From Flavobacterium lindanitolerans (GTDB lineage Bacteria > Bacteroidota > Bacteroidia > Flavobacteriales > Flavobacteriaceae), in NCBI RefSeq assembly GCF_002846575.1, contig NZ_PJND01000010.1, positions 124,001 to 188,000 of the forward strand: a stretch of 64,000 nt of DNA, read 5' to 3'. The translations under genes were made by a program, and so were the position numbers. Each line of letters opens with the position of its first letter. Position 1 is the first letter of the stretch. Under the pieces are notes generated by a model. It was not told the DNA's origin, did no database searches, and saw only the letters and a program-made list of their open reading frames with translations. This document shows positions 37,459 to 45,595 of this stretch, piece by piece.

Positions 37459-38253
37459 TTATCTATTAATGAGCACTATTGCTGTGGTAACCAGAGAAAT
37501 CAGGGTAATAACGGTTGCCAGCGATTGGATTCCCGTTGTTCCGGTTCCCCAGGATTTTTGTTTTAAAGGCTTAACATAAATATAATCATTGGGCTGTATA
37601 TAGTAATAAGGGGACTTCATGACATTGGCATCTGTCAGGTCCAGTGTGTGCATTTCTGTTCCGTGCGGATATTGGCGGATTATGGTTACTTCTTTCCTGT
37701 TTCCCACCATTGTTATATCTCCCGAATTTGCAATGGCTTCCATTACGTTGACTTTTTCCTGAAACAATACCTTTGTTCCCGGCGATGCGATTTCTCCGTT
37801 TACGGTATAACGAAGACCGGTTAGTTTTACATTTACAAAGATGTTTGCTTCTTTGTGGAAATATTCGTCCAATAGTTGTTTTTCAATCTTAATCCGGATT
37901 TCTTCCAATGTAAGCCCAACAACTTTCACCTCACCAAGAACCGGAATTCTGATGTTTCCGTGGTCGTCAACAGAATATCCGTTAAAATATAAATTTTGTT
38001 CGTTCAGGTTATTTACATTTCCGTCTGTGGCATTGAACATTTCTACCAAAGCGGCGTCCAATGCTTTAATTTTAATACTCAGGATATCGTTTGTTTGTAC
38101 TCTATAGGGTTTTGCAACAACTGGATTGACTGAAGAAGCCGTTTCAGAATTGTTCTTGTTCTGAAGGTATATCAAATCCTGGCTGGGCACACATGAGGTA
38201 AATATAATAGCTATTACTATTGCTATTGAAAGAAACGGGAGTGATTTCTTCAT
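37459..38253 (-). CDS. wza: Wza-like outer-membrane polysaccharide export lipoprotein
   Basis: A 264-residue lipoprotein. The signal peptide ends in the lipobox IIFTSC, so the Cys at about residue 20 is lipidated. The start is the ATG at 38251-38253, which gives a proper signal peptide; a TTG at 38274 lies inside the promoter's -7 box. The polysaccharide export domain (KPYRVQTNDILSIKIKALD) is followed by SLBB-type units (IRIPVLGEVKVVGLTLEE, YTVNGEIASPGTKVLF). A final hydrophobic helix (LATVITLISLVTTAIVLI) matches Bacteroidota Wza proteins. It is first in the wza-wzc-wzm operon. Confidence 0.92.
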   Translation of the reverse strand: MKKSLPFLSIAIVIAIIFTSCVPSQDLIYLQNKNNSETASSVNPVVAKPYRVQTNDILSIKIKALDAALVEMFNATDGNVNNLNEQNLYFNGYSVDDHGNIRIPVLGEVKVVGLTLEEIRIKIEKQLLDEYFHKEANIFVNVKLTGLRYTVNGEIASPGTKVLFQEKVNVMEAIANSGDITMVGNRKEVTIIRQYPHGTEMHTLDLTDANVMKSPYYYIQPNDYIYVKPLKQKSWGTGTTGIQSLATVITLISLVTTAIVLINR

Positions 38254-38271
38254 TATCAATTTTTTAGTAAA

Positions 38272-38304
38272 CAAATATAGAGTTCTTCAATTAGAAAATG
38301 ACAA
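38272..38304 (-). promoter_or_regulatory. Promoter of the wza-wzc-wzm operon
   Basis: On the minus strand TTG (38302-38304), a 22-bp spacer and TATATTTG (38272-38279) match the Bacteroidota sigma-ABfr consensus fully. The leader would be about 13 nt. It lies right behind the recR stop codon (38309). Confidence 0.75.
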
Positions 38305-38308
38305 CAAT

Positions 38309-38929
38309 CTACGTATTTTTAAATGAATTTTCAAAGGGAACCCGGTGCAGGATACTCCTCCCGAGTGTGACTTCATCTGCATATTCGAGTTCATCGCCTA
38401 CAGAAATTCCCCGTGCAATTGTAGAAGTTATTACATCATAATCTTTAATCTGCTTGTAGATATAAAAATTAGTGGTATCGCCTTCCATAGTGGAACTTAG
38501 GGCAAAAATCAGTTCCCTGATGTTTCCCGATTTGACTTTTTCGACCAAGGTAGGAATGTTCAGCTGGCTTGGGCCAATGCCATCAATAGGAGATATTTTT
38601 CCTCCCAATACGTGATAAATCCCTCTGAATTGGCCGGTATTTTCAATAGCCATTACATCGCGGATATCTTCAACAACGCAAATCAACTGATGGTCGCGAT
38701 TGGAATTGGAACAGATTTCACAAACCGCAACATCTGAAATATTGTGGCAGCTCTGGCAAAACTTGATTTCTTCCCGCATCGTCAAAAGTGCCTGCGACAG
38801 CAAACCCGTCTGTTCTTTTGGCTGCTTTAGCAAATGCAATACCAAACGCAATGCAGTTCGCTTGCCAATTCCCGGCAATTGAGACATCTCATAAACTGCC
38901 TTTTCTAAAAGTTTCGAAGAAAATTCCAT
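38309..38929 (-). CDS. recR: Recombination protein RecR
   Basis: Recombinational DNA repair protein acting with RecF/RecO to load RecA at gaps. The 206 residues contain the helix-hairpin-helix ([20 protein letters not shown]), the four-Cys zinc finger ([18 protein letters not shown]) and the Toprim domain ([30 protein letters not shown]). It ends with the conserved [19 protein letters not shown]. The start is ATG at 38927-38929; a TTG at 38938 falls in the -7 box. A -7 box directly abuts the start codon, so the mRNA may be almost leaderless. Confidence 0.95.
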   Translation of the reverse strand: MEFSSKLLEKAVYEMSQLPGIGKRTALRLVLHLLKQPKEQTGLLSQALLTMREEIKFCQSCHNISDVAVCEICSNSNRDHQLICVVEDIRDVMAIENTGQFRGIYHVLGGKISPIDGIGPSQLNIPTLVEKVKSGNIRELIFALSSTMEGDTTNFYIYKQIKDYDVITSTIARGISVGDELEYADEVTLGRSILHRVPFENSFKNT

Positions 38930-38935
38930 AGAGTG

Positions 38936-38943
38936 CAAATATA
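38936..38943 (-). promoter_or_regulatory. -7 box of recR, next to the start codon
   Basis: TATATTTG on the minus strand matches TAnnTTTG. Only six bases separate it from the recR ATG, so transcription would begin at or within a few bases of the start codon. No TTG stands at the standard distance upstream. Confidence 0.5.
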
Positions 38944-38984
38944 CTAAACGGAGTCCTGATTTTTAGCAGAGACAAAACTGTTTT

Positions 38985-39019
38985 AAACAAAAAAGCTTCC
39001 TGAAGAACCGGAAGCTTTT
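38985..39019 (-). terminator. Hairpin terminator of the small secreted-protein gene
   Basis: Arms AAAAGCTTCC and GGAAGCTTTT (38991-39019) with a T-run on the minus strand. It follows the stop of the gene at 39037-39501. Confidence 0.85.
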
Positions 39020-39036
39020 GTTTGTTTTATAAAGGG

Positions 39037-39501
39037 TTATTTTACGGCCTTTGCAGACAATGCCGCTTTTTTTATCTCATCCTTAAATGTTTCTTTGGCT
39101 TTTAAATCGTATCCGCCAGAAACCATAATCGTGTTCTGCTTATCGACTTTTACGACATAAATTTCCATAACAAGATCTTGCCCTTCGTCATTCTTGATTA
39201 AGGCAGTCTGATAAAGAATATCTTTCCCTTTTTCTTTCAGTTCTCCTTTTTTTACATCGGTTAAATCTTTGTCCTCCGAGATAGCCTGCATTTCTGCTTT
39301 TGCATCTTCATAAGTTTGTGCCATCATATTTGCCATAATAAAGGCGACAGGCTCTGCTGACATGTACATATTTCCTTCTGCCATTGGGAAAAGCGATTTA
39401 TTGAAATTCATGTCAATCTTGACCTCAGAAACGGCATCTTCTTGTGCAAATCCTGCATATGAAACTAAAAACAGGGCAATTGCAGTAATGATTTTTCTCA
39501 T
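39037..39501 (-). CDS. Secreted protein of unknown function
   Basis: A 154-residue protein with a signal peptide (KIITAIALFLVSYAGFAQ). The mature part is acidic and lysine-rich, and probably helical in the middle (AQTYEDAKAEMQAISEDKDL) with beta strands towards the C-terminus (LVMEIYVVKVDKQNTIMVSGG). No family was recognised. It is a single-gene transcript, with a -7 box upstream at 39525-39532 and its own terminator downstream. Probably periplasmic. Confidence 0.7.
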   Translation of the reverse strand: MRKIITAIALFLVSYAGFAQEDAVSEVKIDMNFNKSLFPMAEGNMYMSAEPVAFIMANMMAQTYEDAKAEMQAISEDKDLTDVKKGELKEKGKDILYQTALIKNDEGQDLVMEIYVVKVDKQNTIMVSGGYDLKAKETFKDEIKKAALSAKAVK

Positions 39502-39524
39502 CTAATTTTCTTTTTGATTTATTT

Positions 39525-39562
39525 CAAATTTAGGATAAAACTGGGATTAATTGCTATTTTTG
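39525..39562. promoter_or_regulatory. Divergent -7 boxes between secreted protein and symporter genes
   Basis: On the minus strand TAAATTTG (39525-39532) faces the secreted-protein gene. On the plus strand TATTTTTG (39555-39562) faces the symporter gene. Both match TAnnTTTG; neither has a TTG at 17-23 bp. Confidence 0.5.
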
Positions 39563-39600
39563 GGTAAATTTTATTTGCTTTGCAATAAACTCAAACTTAG

Positions 39601-41103
39601 ATGAAACCACTTACCATTCTCCTGATAATCATTATTTATTTTGGCATATTGATATTGATTTCCAATATCGTCAGTAAAAAGGATTCGGGGAACGATGCCT
39701 TTTTTAAGGCTAACAAGAATTCGAAATGGTATTTGGTGGCTTTCGGGATGATTGGAACGGCACTATCCGGCGTGACTTTTATTTCTGTTCCCGGACAGGT
39801 TGGCTCACCCGATATACAGTTCAAATACTTTCAGTTTGTTTTAGGAAATGCTATTGGTTTTATACTCATTGCCAAAGTACTACTTCCGCTGTATTACCGA
39901 ATGAATCTGACTTCAATTTACAGTTATATCGAACAGCGCTTAGGTCATGTTGCCTATAAAACGGCAGCTACTATATTTTTAATAAGCCGTACAATTGGCT
40001 CTGCAGCAAGGCTCTATCTTGTCGTTATCGTATTGCAACGCTATGTTTTTAACGCCTTTGGCGTCCCTTTTTGGGTAACGGTACTGATTTCTTTAGGATT
40101 GATTTTTGCTTATACGTATCGCGGTGGACTCAAGACGATTATCATTACTGATACGCTACAGACCTTATTCCTGGTTTCTTCCGTTATTTTTACTATCTAT
40201 TTTATTTGCAGTAGCCTGGATTATAACCTACCAGAGGCTTTTGAAGCCGTAAAAGAGAGCAGTTATTCAAAGATATTTTTCTTTGAAGACTGGCTGAAAA
40301 GCAATTATTTCTGGAAACAGATTTTGGGAGGTATATTTGTGACACTGGCTATGGTTGGACTTGACCAGGACCTGATGCAGAAAAACCTGAGCTGCAAAAA
40401 CATAGGCGAGGCCCAAAAGAACATGTTTACTTTTACAGGGATTTTTGTAGTTATCAATATCTTTTTCCTGAGTGTGGGTGCTTTGCTGTATATGTATGCA
40501 GAGAAAAACGGAATCAGTGTTCCTTTGGATGCTGTAACCGGAAAGCCCAGAACCGACCTTCTTTTCCCTGAAATCGCCTTCAATTACCTGACATTGGTTC
40601 CCGCAATCGTATTCTTATTGGGTTTGACAGCAGCAACATTTGCAACCACAGATTCTGCATTGACAGCACTGACCACTTCATTTTGTGTTGACTTTTTAGG
40701 TATGGATAAGGCCGAAAATGCTATGAATCCGAATATGGTTCGTACCCGCCATCTTGTCCACATCGGGTTTTCATTACTGATGTTTCTGGTTATTCTTGTC
40801 ATTTATCTTTTAAACAGTGATGCTGTCGTCGGATTAATTTTCAAAGTTGCCGCCTATACTTATGGGCCATTGTTAGGCTTGTATTCTTTTGGATTATTTA
40901 TGAAAACCAAAACTGTCAATGACCGTTATGTCCCTATTATATGCATATTGGCTCCGAGCATTACATTTTTAATCAGCTCCTATTCTACGGAATTGTTTGG
41001 CAATTATCAGTTCGCAGAGGAATTGATTATCCTGAATGGAGGGCTAACCTTTTTAGGATTATTGCTGATTAGTAAAAAAGCAACTACGCAAACGCGATTT
41101 TAA
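39601..41103 (+). CDS. Sodium:solute symporter family protein
   Basis: A 500-residue SSS-family transporter with about 13 hydrophobic spans, expected to couple Na+ entry to uptake of an organic solute. The first spans carry WYLVAFGMIGTALSGVTFIS, the region of the Na2 site, and TYRGGLKTIIITDTLQTLF is the family's conserved GG-x-K/x-V-x-x-TD-x-xQ block. FLLGLTAATFATTDSALTAL holds the Ser/Thr pair that helps form the sodium site. The substrate cannot be told from the sequence; Bacteroidota relatives are usually annotated only as symporters. It stands alone between its own -7 box and a strong terminator. Confidence 0.88.
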   Translation: MKPLTILLIIIIYFGILILISNIVSKKDSGNDAFFKANKNSKWYLVAFGMIGTALSGVTFISVPGQVGSPDIQFKYFQFVLGNAIGFILIAKVLLPLYYRMNLTSIYSYIEQRLGHVAYKTAATIFLISRTIGSAARLYLVVIVLQRYVFNAFGVPFWVTVLISLGLIFAYTYRGGLKTIIITDTLQTLFLVSSVIFTIYFICSSLDYNLPEAFEAVKESSYSKIFFFEDWLKSNYFWKQILGGIFVTLAMVGLDQDLMQKNLSCKNIGEAQKNMFTFTGIFVVINIFFLSVGALLYMYAEKNGISVPLDAVTGKPRTDLLFPEIAFNYLTLVPAIVFLLGLTAATFATTDSALTALTTSFCVDFLGMDKAENAMNPNMVRTRHLVHIGFSLLMFLVILVIYLLNSDAVVGLIFKVAAYTYGPLLGLYSFGLFMKTKTVNDRYVPIICILAPSITFLISSYSTELFGNYQFAEELIILNGGLTFLGLLLISKKATTQTRF

Positions 41104-41117
41104 TCAAACTATTGATC

Positions 41118-41169
41118 CTTTGCGGTTCTGCACCTTTGCGAGCAATTATTTTCACGCAAAGACGCAAAA
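41118..41169. repeat. CTTTGCG/CGCAAAG inverted repeat cluster
   Basis: Two copies of CTTTGCG (41118-41124, 41134-41140) face CGCAAAG (41155-41161) and CGCAAAA (41163-41169). It resembles a remnant of the dispersed intergenic repeats rich in CTTTGCG found in flavobacterial genomes; that recognition is from memory and should be checked by a genome search. Confidence 0.4.
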
Positions 41170-41202
41170 GTTGGTACGGAAATTCATCAAAATATAATTC
41201 TT

Positions 41203-41243
41203 AAAAAAAGAAAGGCCTGGAAATTCCAGGCCTTTCTTTTTAA
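41203..41243. terminator. Bidirectional terminator between symporter and CoA-binding genes
   Basis: Arms AAAAAGAAAGGCCTGG (41205-41220) and CCAGGCCTTTCTTTTT (41226-41241) around AAATT, with T-runs on both strands. It reaches into the stop codon of the leftward gene. Confidence 0.95.
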
Positions 41244-41605
41244 AACTGATTTGTTGAAAGCAGTACCAATGTACAAGCTACTTCTACCTGAATATTATTC
41301 AGTTTGAGCAGCTGGTAAAATTCCGGATTTTCTGTTCCCGGATTAAAAATCACCCTTTTTGGAGATAAGGAAACGACATAATTATAATAATCCCTCTGTC
41401 TTTGCGGATTCAGATATAGCGTTACCGTATCGACATTGGTAAAAGGAATCTGTTTGGTCTGGATTTTTACTCCAAACACTTCTTCTTCCTTAAGACCTAT
41501 CGCAACTACGGAATGCCCTTTTGCCGTTAAATTTCGGATGGCCATGTAAGAATAACGCGCCGGATTGGCTGATGCGCCCAATACTAATGTTTTTTTATTT
41601 TTCAT
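41240..41605 (-). CDS. CoA-binding protein, YccU-like
   Basis: A 121-residue single Rossmann-fold protein of the CoA_binding_2 family, related to the CoA-binding part of succinyl-CoA synthetase. Motifs are TLVLGASANPARYSYMAIR at the N-terminus, GHSVVAIGLKEEEVFGV, TVTLYLNPQRQRDYY, and KRVIFNPGTENPEF near the end. In E. coli YccU the partner process is unclear, and CoA binding is the only supported role. It stands alone and shares the bidirectional terminator with the symporter. Confidence 0.88.
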   Translation of the reverse strand: MKNKKTLVLGASANPARYSYMAIRNLTAKGHSVVAIGLKEEEVFGVKIQTKQIPFTNVDTVTLYLNPQRQRDYYNYVVSLSPKRVIFNPGTENPEFYQLLKLNNIQVEVACTLVLLSTNQF

Positions 41606-41676
41606 GAATGTGTCTATAGACTATAAATTTACTTGATTTTTCAGGCAAAGAAACGCTTTTTATCAAAACAATAACA

Positions 41677-42804
41677 TCAATATTTTCCTTTGACGGATTG
41701 ATAATAATCAGTAGGAAGCATGTCTCCTACTTTTAAAGAACTCATGTAACCTCCTACCATTACTCCATATACCGGACTGTAGTTTCCATTTTCATCAACA
41801 AAAATAACCTTCTCAGTAAAATCTGCTAAGGATTGATGTTTGTTGTCAAACAGAACATTAAACGGCACCTCAACCTCATTATAACCTGTAATTTCAGGTT
41901 TTGAACCAATGGTTATGGTCTTTCCTTTCCTTGCTGTTTCAGGAAATTCTTTTTTGTATATCGGAACCTGCTGCATCGGCTCCTTAAGAACTGTAATTTT
42001 TTTAAATCCCAACGTGTCACTTACCTCGAAATATTTTTTCGGGTCAACCTTAAATCCGTCTACAAAAAGAGCCAGTTTTTCTTTATCCCAGCTTTCATTG
42101 GCAATTGTATTGACAAAATGGGAAGTGGAGCCCAGATAAGAAGCCAGTCTTCTCTTGTCCGTTTTTTTAGATTCGGACAACACTTTGTAGAATGTAGTTC
42201 CTGAAAAATAACTTTTATCAATCGAAAAACTCGAAAGGCTTCTTCTTCGGTATACCACATTAAAGTCTGCCAGTTCAAAAAACACTTCATAACCAAGATA
42301 GGAATTTTTTATCTTGATTGGTTTGTGTGAAGTGGCGTTTAGTGTATTTGTAGCAATATCATAATACAGATTGATATCATCTTCGTTTAGTATCTTACAG
42401 GAGCTTCCTGCATCTGTATTTCCCAAAAACTGCTCCTTGAACGCCTTCATCATTTCTTTTCGGGTAAAAGGCCCTTTTTGAAGCACTACTTCCGGCATTG
42501 TAATGGCATCTTCTTCCATCAAAACCTTTATTTTCTTATGTTGGAAAGGATTTTCAAGCCGTATGGTTTTATATCCCATATAACTGACTATTAAAGTAGC
42601 CCGGCTATTGGCATTACCATTAATCCTGAAATAACCTTCTGCATCTGTCGTTGTCGCTACTGTTGAACCATCCAAATAGACGGTTGCTGCCTGCAGGGCA
42701 TTATTTTGCATATCATATACATGCCCTTCCAAAACCTGGGAATAAGCTCCTTGAAAGCTAATCAAAAGTACTATTATAGTAAAAAGGTTCTTAAAAAAAT
42801 TCAT
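41677..42804 (-). CDS. Secreted protein with carboxypeptidase-D regulatory-like domain
   Basis: A 375-residue protein with a signal peptide (to about residue 22, ending GAYSQ). Residues 25-105 form a CarboxypepD_reg-like beta-sandwich (LEGHVYDMQNNALQAATVYL, TTDAEGYFRIN, LIVSYMGYKTIRL). Such domains open many Bacteroidota outer-membrane and surface proteins. The rest (about 110-375) shows no recognised family and no TonB-dependent barrel, so it is a stand-alone periplasmic or outer-membrane protein. The start is the ATG at 42802-42804. A -7 box TATATTTG lies at 42828-42835, about 25 bp upstream. Confidence 0.75.
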   Translation of the reverse strand: MNFFKNLFTIIVLLISFQGAYSQVLEGHVYDMQNNALQAATVYLDGSTVATTTDAEGYFRINGNANSRATLIVSYMGYKTIRLENPFQHKKIKVLMEEDAITMPEVVLQKGPFTRKEMMKAFKEQFLGNTDAGSSCKILNEDDINLYYDIATNTLNATSHKPIKIKNSYLGYEVFFELADFNVVYRRRSLSSFSIDKSYFSGTTFYKVLSESKKTDKRRLASYLGSTSHFVNTIANESWDKEKLALFVDGFKVDPKKYFEVSDTLGFKKITVLKEPMQQVPIYKKEFPETARKGKTITIGSKPEITGYNEVEVPFNVLFDNKHQSLADFTEKVIFVDENGNYSPVYGVMVGGYMSSLKVGDMLPTDYYQSVKGKY

Positions 42805-42827
42805 TTGCAAAAGTTAAGGGTGAAATA

Positions 42828-42835
42828 CAAATATA
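42828..42835 (-). promoter_or_regulatory. -7 box of the carboxypeptidase-regulatory-like gene
   Basis: TATATTTG on the minus strand, a full -7 match, about 24 bp from the ATG. No TTG lies at the -33 position. Confidence 0.45.
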
Positions 42836-42883
42836 ATGAATCTAAAACTTGCTTGAAATATCCGACAAAATATAACCCGGTGT

Positions 42884-42912
42884 TTGATAATAATAATTTA
42901 TTTATAACTTTA
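42884..42912 (+). promoter_or_regulatory. Candidate promoter of the marC-like gene
   Basis: TTG (42884-42886), an 18-bp spacer, then TAACTTTA (42905-42912), one base off the TAnnTTTG consensus. The leader would be about 36 nt. Confidence 0.5.
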
Positions 42913-42953
42913 CTATATCCCGCATTTCCAATTCTAATTTTACAACAAAAACT

Positions 42954-43586
42954 ATGGAAATTTTCATTTATGTATTTGCAGCGCTATTTTCAGTTATCAA
43001 TCCGCTTGGTGCCATACCTATTTTTGTCGGGCTTACCCAGCAGGACACCAAAGAAGAACGCTCGAGAATTTCACTTTGGACAGCTATCAACGTCTTTATA
43101 ATCCTCATCATTTCTTTTTTTGTGGGCCAATATGTTTTGAATTTCTTCGGAATCAGCATTGACGCCTTACGAATTGCGGGAGGGCTTATTATCTTAAATT
43201 CAGGATTTGCATTGCTTTCGGGTAGATTCAACAAAACACGAGGGGTCAATAAAAAAGTAGAAAACGATGCCCAAAACAGAAACGATATCGCACTCACGCC
43301 CTTGGCCATTCCAATGTTGGCCGGACCAGGCTCTATTTCCTTATTGATTGCGCTTTATCAGGACTACCAACATCTGAATGAACAAATTATCGTATGCCTA
43401 TCTATAGCGGCTGTTGCTATCGTTATCTTTTTGGTAATGCGAAGTGCCCATTATTTATCCCGAATTCTGGGAGCTTCCGGGATTGTCGCCATTTCGAGAA
43501 TCATTGGTTTTATTGTTATTGCCATAGGTGTACAATACATTAGCAGTTCGGTTGTAAACATCCTGAAAACAATCTCGTCACAATAA
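42954..43586 (+). CDS. MarC family integral membrane protein
   Basis: A 210-residue, six-span membrane protein of the MarC/UPF0056 family. The N-terminus FIYVFAALFSVINPLGAIPI and the middle block ALTPLAIPMLAGPGSISLLI are the two family signatures, each with a Pro-rich re-entrant-like motif. The C-terminal span ends in IGVQYISSSVVNIL. Members were once linked to antibiotic resistance but no transport activity is firmly established. It lies between a candidate promoter and a perfect terminator, so it is monocistronic. Confidence 0.9.
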   Translation: MEIFIYVFAALFSVINPLGAIPIFVGLTQQDTKEERSRISLWTAINVFIILIISFFVGQYVLNFFGISIDALRIAGGLIILNSGFALLSGRFNKTRGVNKKVENDAQNRNDIALTPLAIPMLAGPGSISLLIALYQDYQHLNEQIIVCLSIAAVAIVIFLVMRSAHYLSRILGASGIVAISRIIGFIVIAIGVQYISSSVVNILKTISSQ

Positions 43587-43615
43587 AAAAAGCCCTGAAT
43601 TTCAGGGCTTTTTTT
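43585..43615. terminator. Bidirectional terminator after marC
   Basis: Perfect palindrome with arms AAAAAAGCCCTGAA (43586-43599) and TTCAGGGCTTTTTT (43600-43613), T-runs on both strands. It also ends the leftward amidinotransferase-like transcript, whose stop is at 43631. Confidence 0.94.
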
Positions 43616-43630
43616 ATGTTTTTACTTTTT

Positions 43631-44566
43631 TTATTCTTTTGGCAGAAATACCTCAGCCATCATACATCTTGCACTTCCACCGCCGCAAGCTTCAATGGTA
43701 TCAAGGCTGGAGCTGATGATTTCGCAATGGTATTCCAGCTTTTCAATCTGTACCGGTTTCAGGCTTTTGTATGCCGCAGCACTCATCACCAGATAACGCT
43801 TGTCATCCTTGCCTCTTACTTCCAGCATATTTCCTGCAAAATTATTAACCTGGTCTTCTGTAATCAGTATTACTTCTTTTCCATCTGCCTTAAGGTTATC
43901 CAATACCATTTTTCGTTCCTGCTTGTCATCAATACTATCTGCACAGATAACAGCAAAAGTTTCTCCCAGACACATCATAACATTCGTATGGTAAATCAAT
44001 TTACGCTCGCCATTTACCGTCTGAAAGGCTTCAAAAATAACCGGGGCATAATCAAAATCTTCACAAAATTCAATCAGGAGCTCTTCATCTGCTCTTGGCG
44101 AAAGGGCACAATAGGCTTTTCCATTGGCACGGTCCAGCAACAGGCTTCCCGTTCCTTCCAAAAAGATATTATCTTCTTCCGCAGAGGTATAGTCAACGAT
44201 GTTATCAATTCTGTAACCCTGGTCTTCCAGTAAATCTAAAATATCTTCGCGGCGCTCTTCACGACGGTTTTCTGCAAACATCGGATAAAGCGCTACGTCT
44301 CCGTTTTCATGGAATGAAATCCAGTTGTTTGGAAAAATAGAATCGGGAGTATCCGGACTTTTGGTATCTTCTACCACTATCACATTGATTCCTGCCGCTC
44401 TTAATTTCTCTACAAAAGCATCAAATTCCTGCTGTGCTTTAGCGTTCACAGTTTCCGGATGCAGTCCATCCAATACCTTCTGGTAATAATTATTTACCGC
44501 CGTCTGTTCATTCATCCGAAAAGCTACCGGACGAATCATCAAAATGGAATTTGTTGTTTGTTTCAT
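43631..44566 (-). CDS. ctlX: Amidinotransferase-fold hydrolase, CtlX-like
   Basis: A 311-residue enzyme of the guanidine-modifying (arginine deiminase/DDAH) superfamily, closest to the CtlX group linked to citrulline use. The beta/alpha propeller motifs are NSILMIRPVAFRMNEQT, FPNNWISFHENGDVALYPM, the acidic FLEGTGSLLLDR (Glu), KLIYHTNVMMCLG (His) and the nucleophile region EACGGGSARCMMAEVF (Cys). The start is the ATG at 44564-44566; a TTG at 44605 would add 13 residues. It lies 62 bp downstream of a second superfamily member on the same strand. The substrate (citrulline or a related ureido/guanidino compound) is inferred from family. Confidence 0.82.
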   Translation of the reverse strand: MKQTTNSILMIRPVAFRMNEQTAVNNYYQKVLDGLHPETVNAKAQQEFDAFVEKLRAAGINVIVVEDTKSPDTPDSIFPNNWISFHENGDVALYPMFAENRREERREDILDLLEDQGYRIDNIVDYTSAEEDNIFLEGTGSLLLDRANGKAYCALSPRADEELLIEFCEDFDYAPVIFEAFQTVNGERKLIYHTNVMMCLGETFAVICADSIDDKQERKMVLDNLKADGKEVILITEDQVNNFAGNMLEVRGKDDKRYLVMSAAAYKSLKPVQIEKLEYHCEIISSSLDTIEACGGGSARCMMAEVFLPKE

Positions 44567-44628
44567 ATATTTTGGTATAACGTTTTGGGGGTTATTCTGT
44601 TTCAATAAGAAACGCTTTCCAAAACAAA

Positions 44629-45543
44629 TTAATCTCTAATCAATGGCAAGGTTGAGCATCGCAACAAGCCTTCCTGTTTTGCAATTTCAGCATAAGGAAT
44701 CTCTTCAACAGTAAATCCCTGGCTTCTAAGCCAATTGTTCAGTCTTGTAAAATTCCTTTCGGACACCACTACATTTTCAGCAATAGAAAATACGTTTGAA
44801 TTCATATGGTACATTTCGTTCCTGTCAATATGGAAAAGGTTGTCTTTACCGAAAAGGTTTACCAAAAAGATATAATCCGATTCCTGACGGAAACCGCTTT
44901 TATAAATAATTCCTTTATCTTTTCCTACCGGCTGGAAACAGCAATCCAAATGCAGGGCATTGTCTCTGGCTTCCAGTTTTGATTTGACAAGGTCAAACTC
45001 CCTTACTTTTTTGTGCGGGAACAATTCTTTGATATACTTCACACCTTCCATATTGGTCCGTGCTGTAATATAGTCTTTATAATCCGATCCTTTGTAAGTT
45101 CCAATAAAAATATAATCATTCCAAAGCATTACATCGCCTCCCTCAATATGCACCTCATCCGGCGGACGAACCACTTTTTTCGGGTCAATCTGGTCTATAA
45201 CATATTGAATGGCATCCAGTTCTCTTTCTCTGTCCGGAAGGATATTGGCTTTCACAAAAACATCATCAATAACAAACCCGATATCTCTTGTAAAAATCTG
45301 ATTGTAATTTTCAATCATTTCCGGGCGGTATACTTTTACATCATATTTCTGGAAAACTTTATTAAAGGCTTCCATTTCTTCTACCATATCTTTTTCTACC
45401 GGATAGGTTCCTGCTAGAATATGTTCTAATGATTTTGGGTCATAGGCTTCGTCTGCAGTTGGCGTTGGTCCGTTATTTACAGCAGAACCCAGCACTACCG
45501 CTCTTAATCTTGAAGTTTCGTTTTTTACATTTAATTGCAACAT
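44629..45543 (-). CDS. Arginine deiminase-related (amidinotransferase-fold) protein
   Basis: A 304-residue guanidine-modifying superfamily protein. The N-terminus RLRAVVLGSAVNNGP is the first blade; FTRDIGFVIDD, VHIEGGDVMLWNDYIFIG (Glu-Gly-Gly-Asp), ALHLDCCFQPVG (His) and the C-terminal LLRCSTLPLIRD (nucleophilic Cys) complete a typical active site. It resembles arginine deiminase-type proteins more than CtlX. With the ctlX-like gene 62 bp downstream it may form a small route for arginine/citrulline breakdown. The exact reaction is not certain. About 50 bp separate its start from the oxidoreductase stop at 45596. Confidence 0.8.
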   Translation of the reverse strand: MLQLNVKNETSRLRAVVLGSAVNNGPTPTADEAYDPKSLEHILAGTYPVEKDMVEEMEAFNKVFQKYDVKVYRPEMIENYNQIFTRDIGFVIDDVFVKANILPDRERELDAIQYVIDQIDPKKVVRPPDEVHIEGGDVMLWNDYIFIGTYKGSDYKDYITARTNMEGVKYIKELFPHKKVREFDLVKSKLEARDNALHLDCCFQPVGKDKGIIYKSGFRQESDYIFLVNLFGKDNLFHIDRNEMYHMNSNVFSIAENVVVSERNFTRLNNWLRSQGFTVEEIPYAEIAKQEGLLRCSTLPLIRD

Positions 45544-45595
45544 AGCTTTTGGCTTTAGACAAAGATAAAAAAGGCTTTTTTATTATTTGTTAAGT

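Noticed and set aside
42931..42942. AATTCTAATTTT upstream of marC as a LytTR half-site
   Set aside because: No partner repeat at a 21-bp distance.
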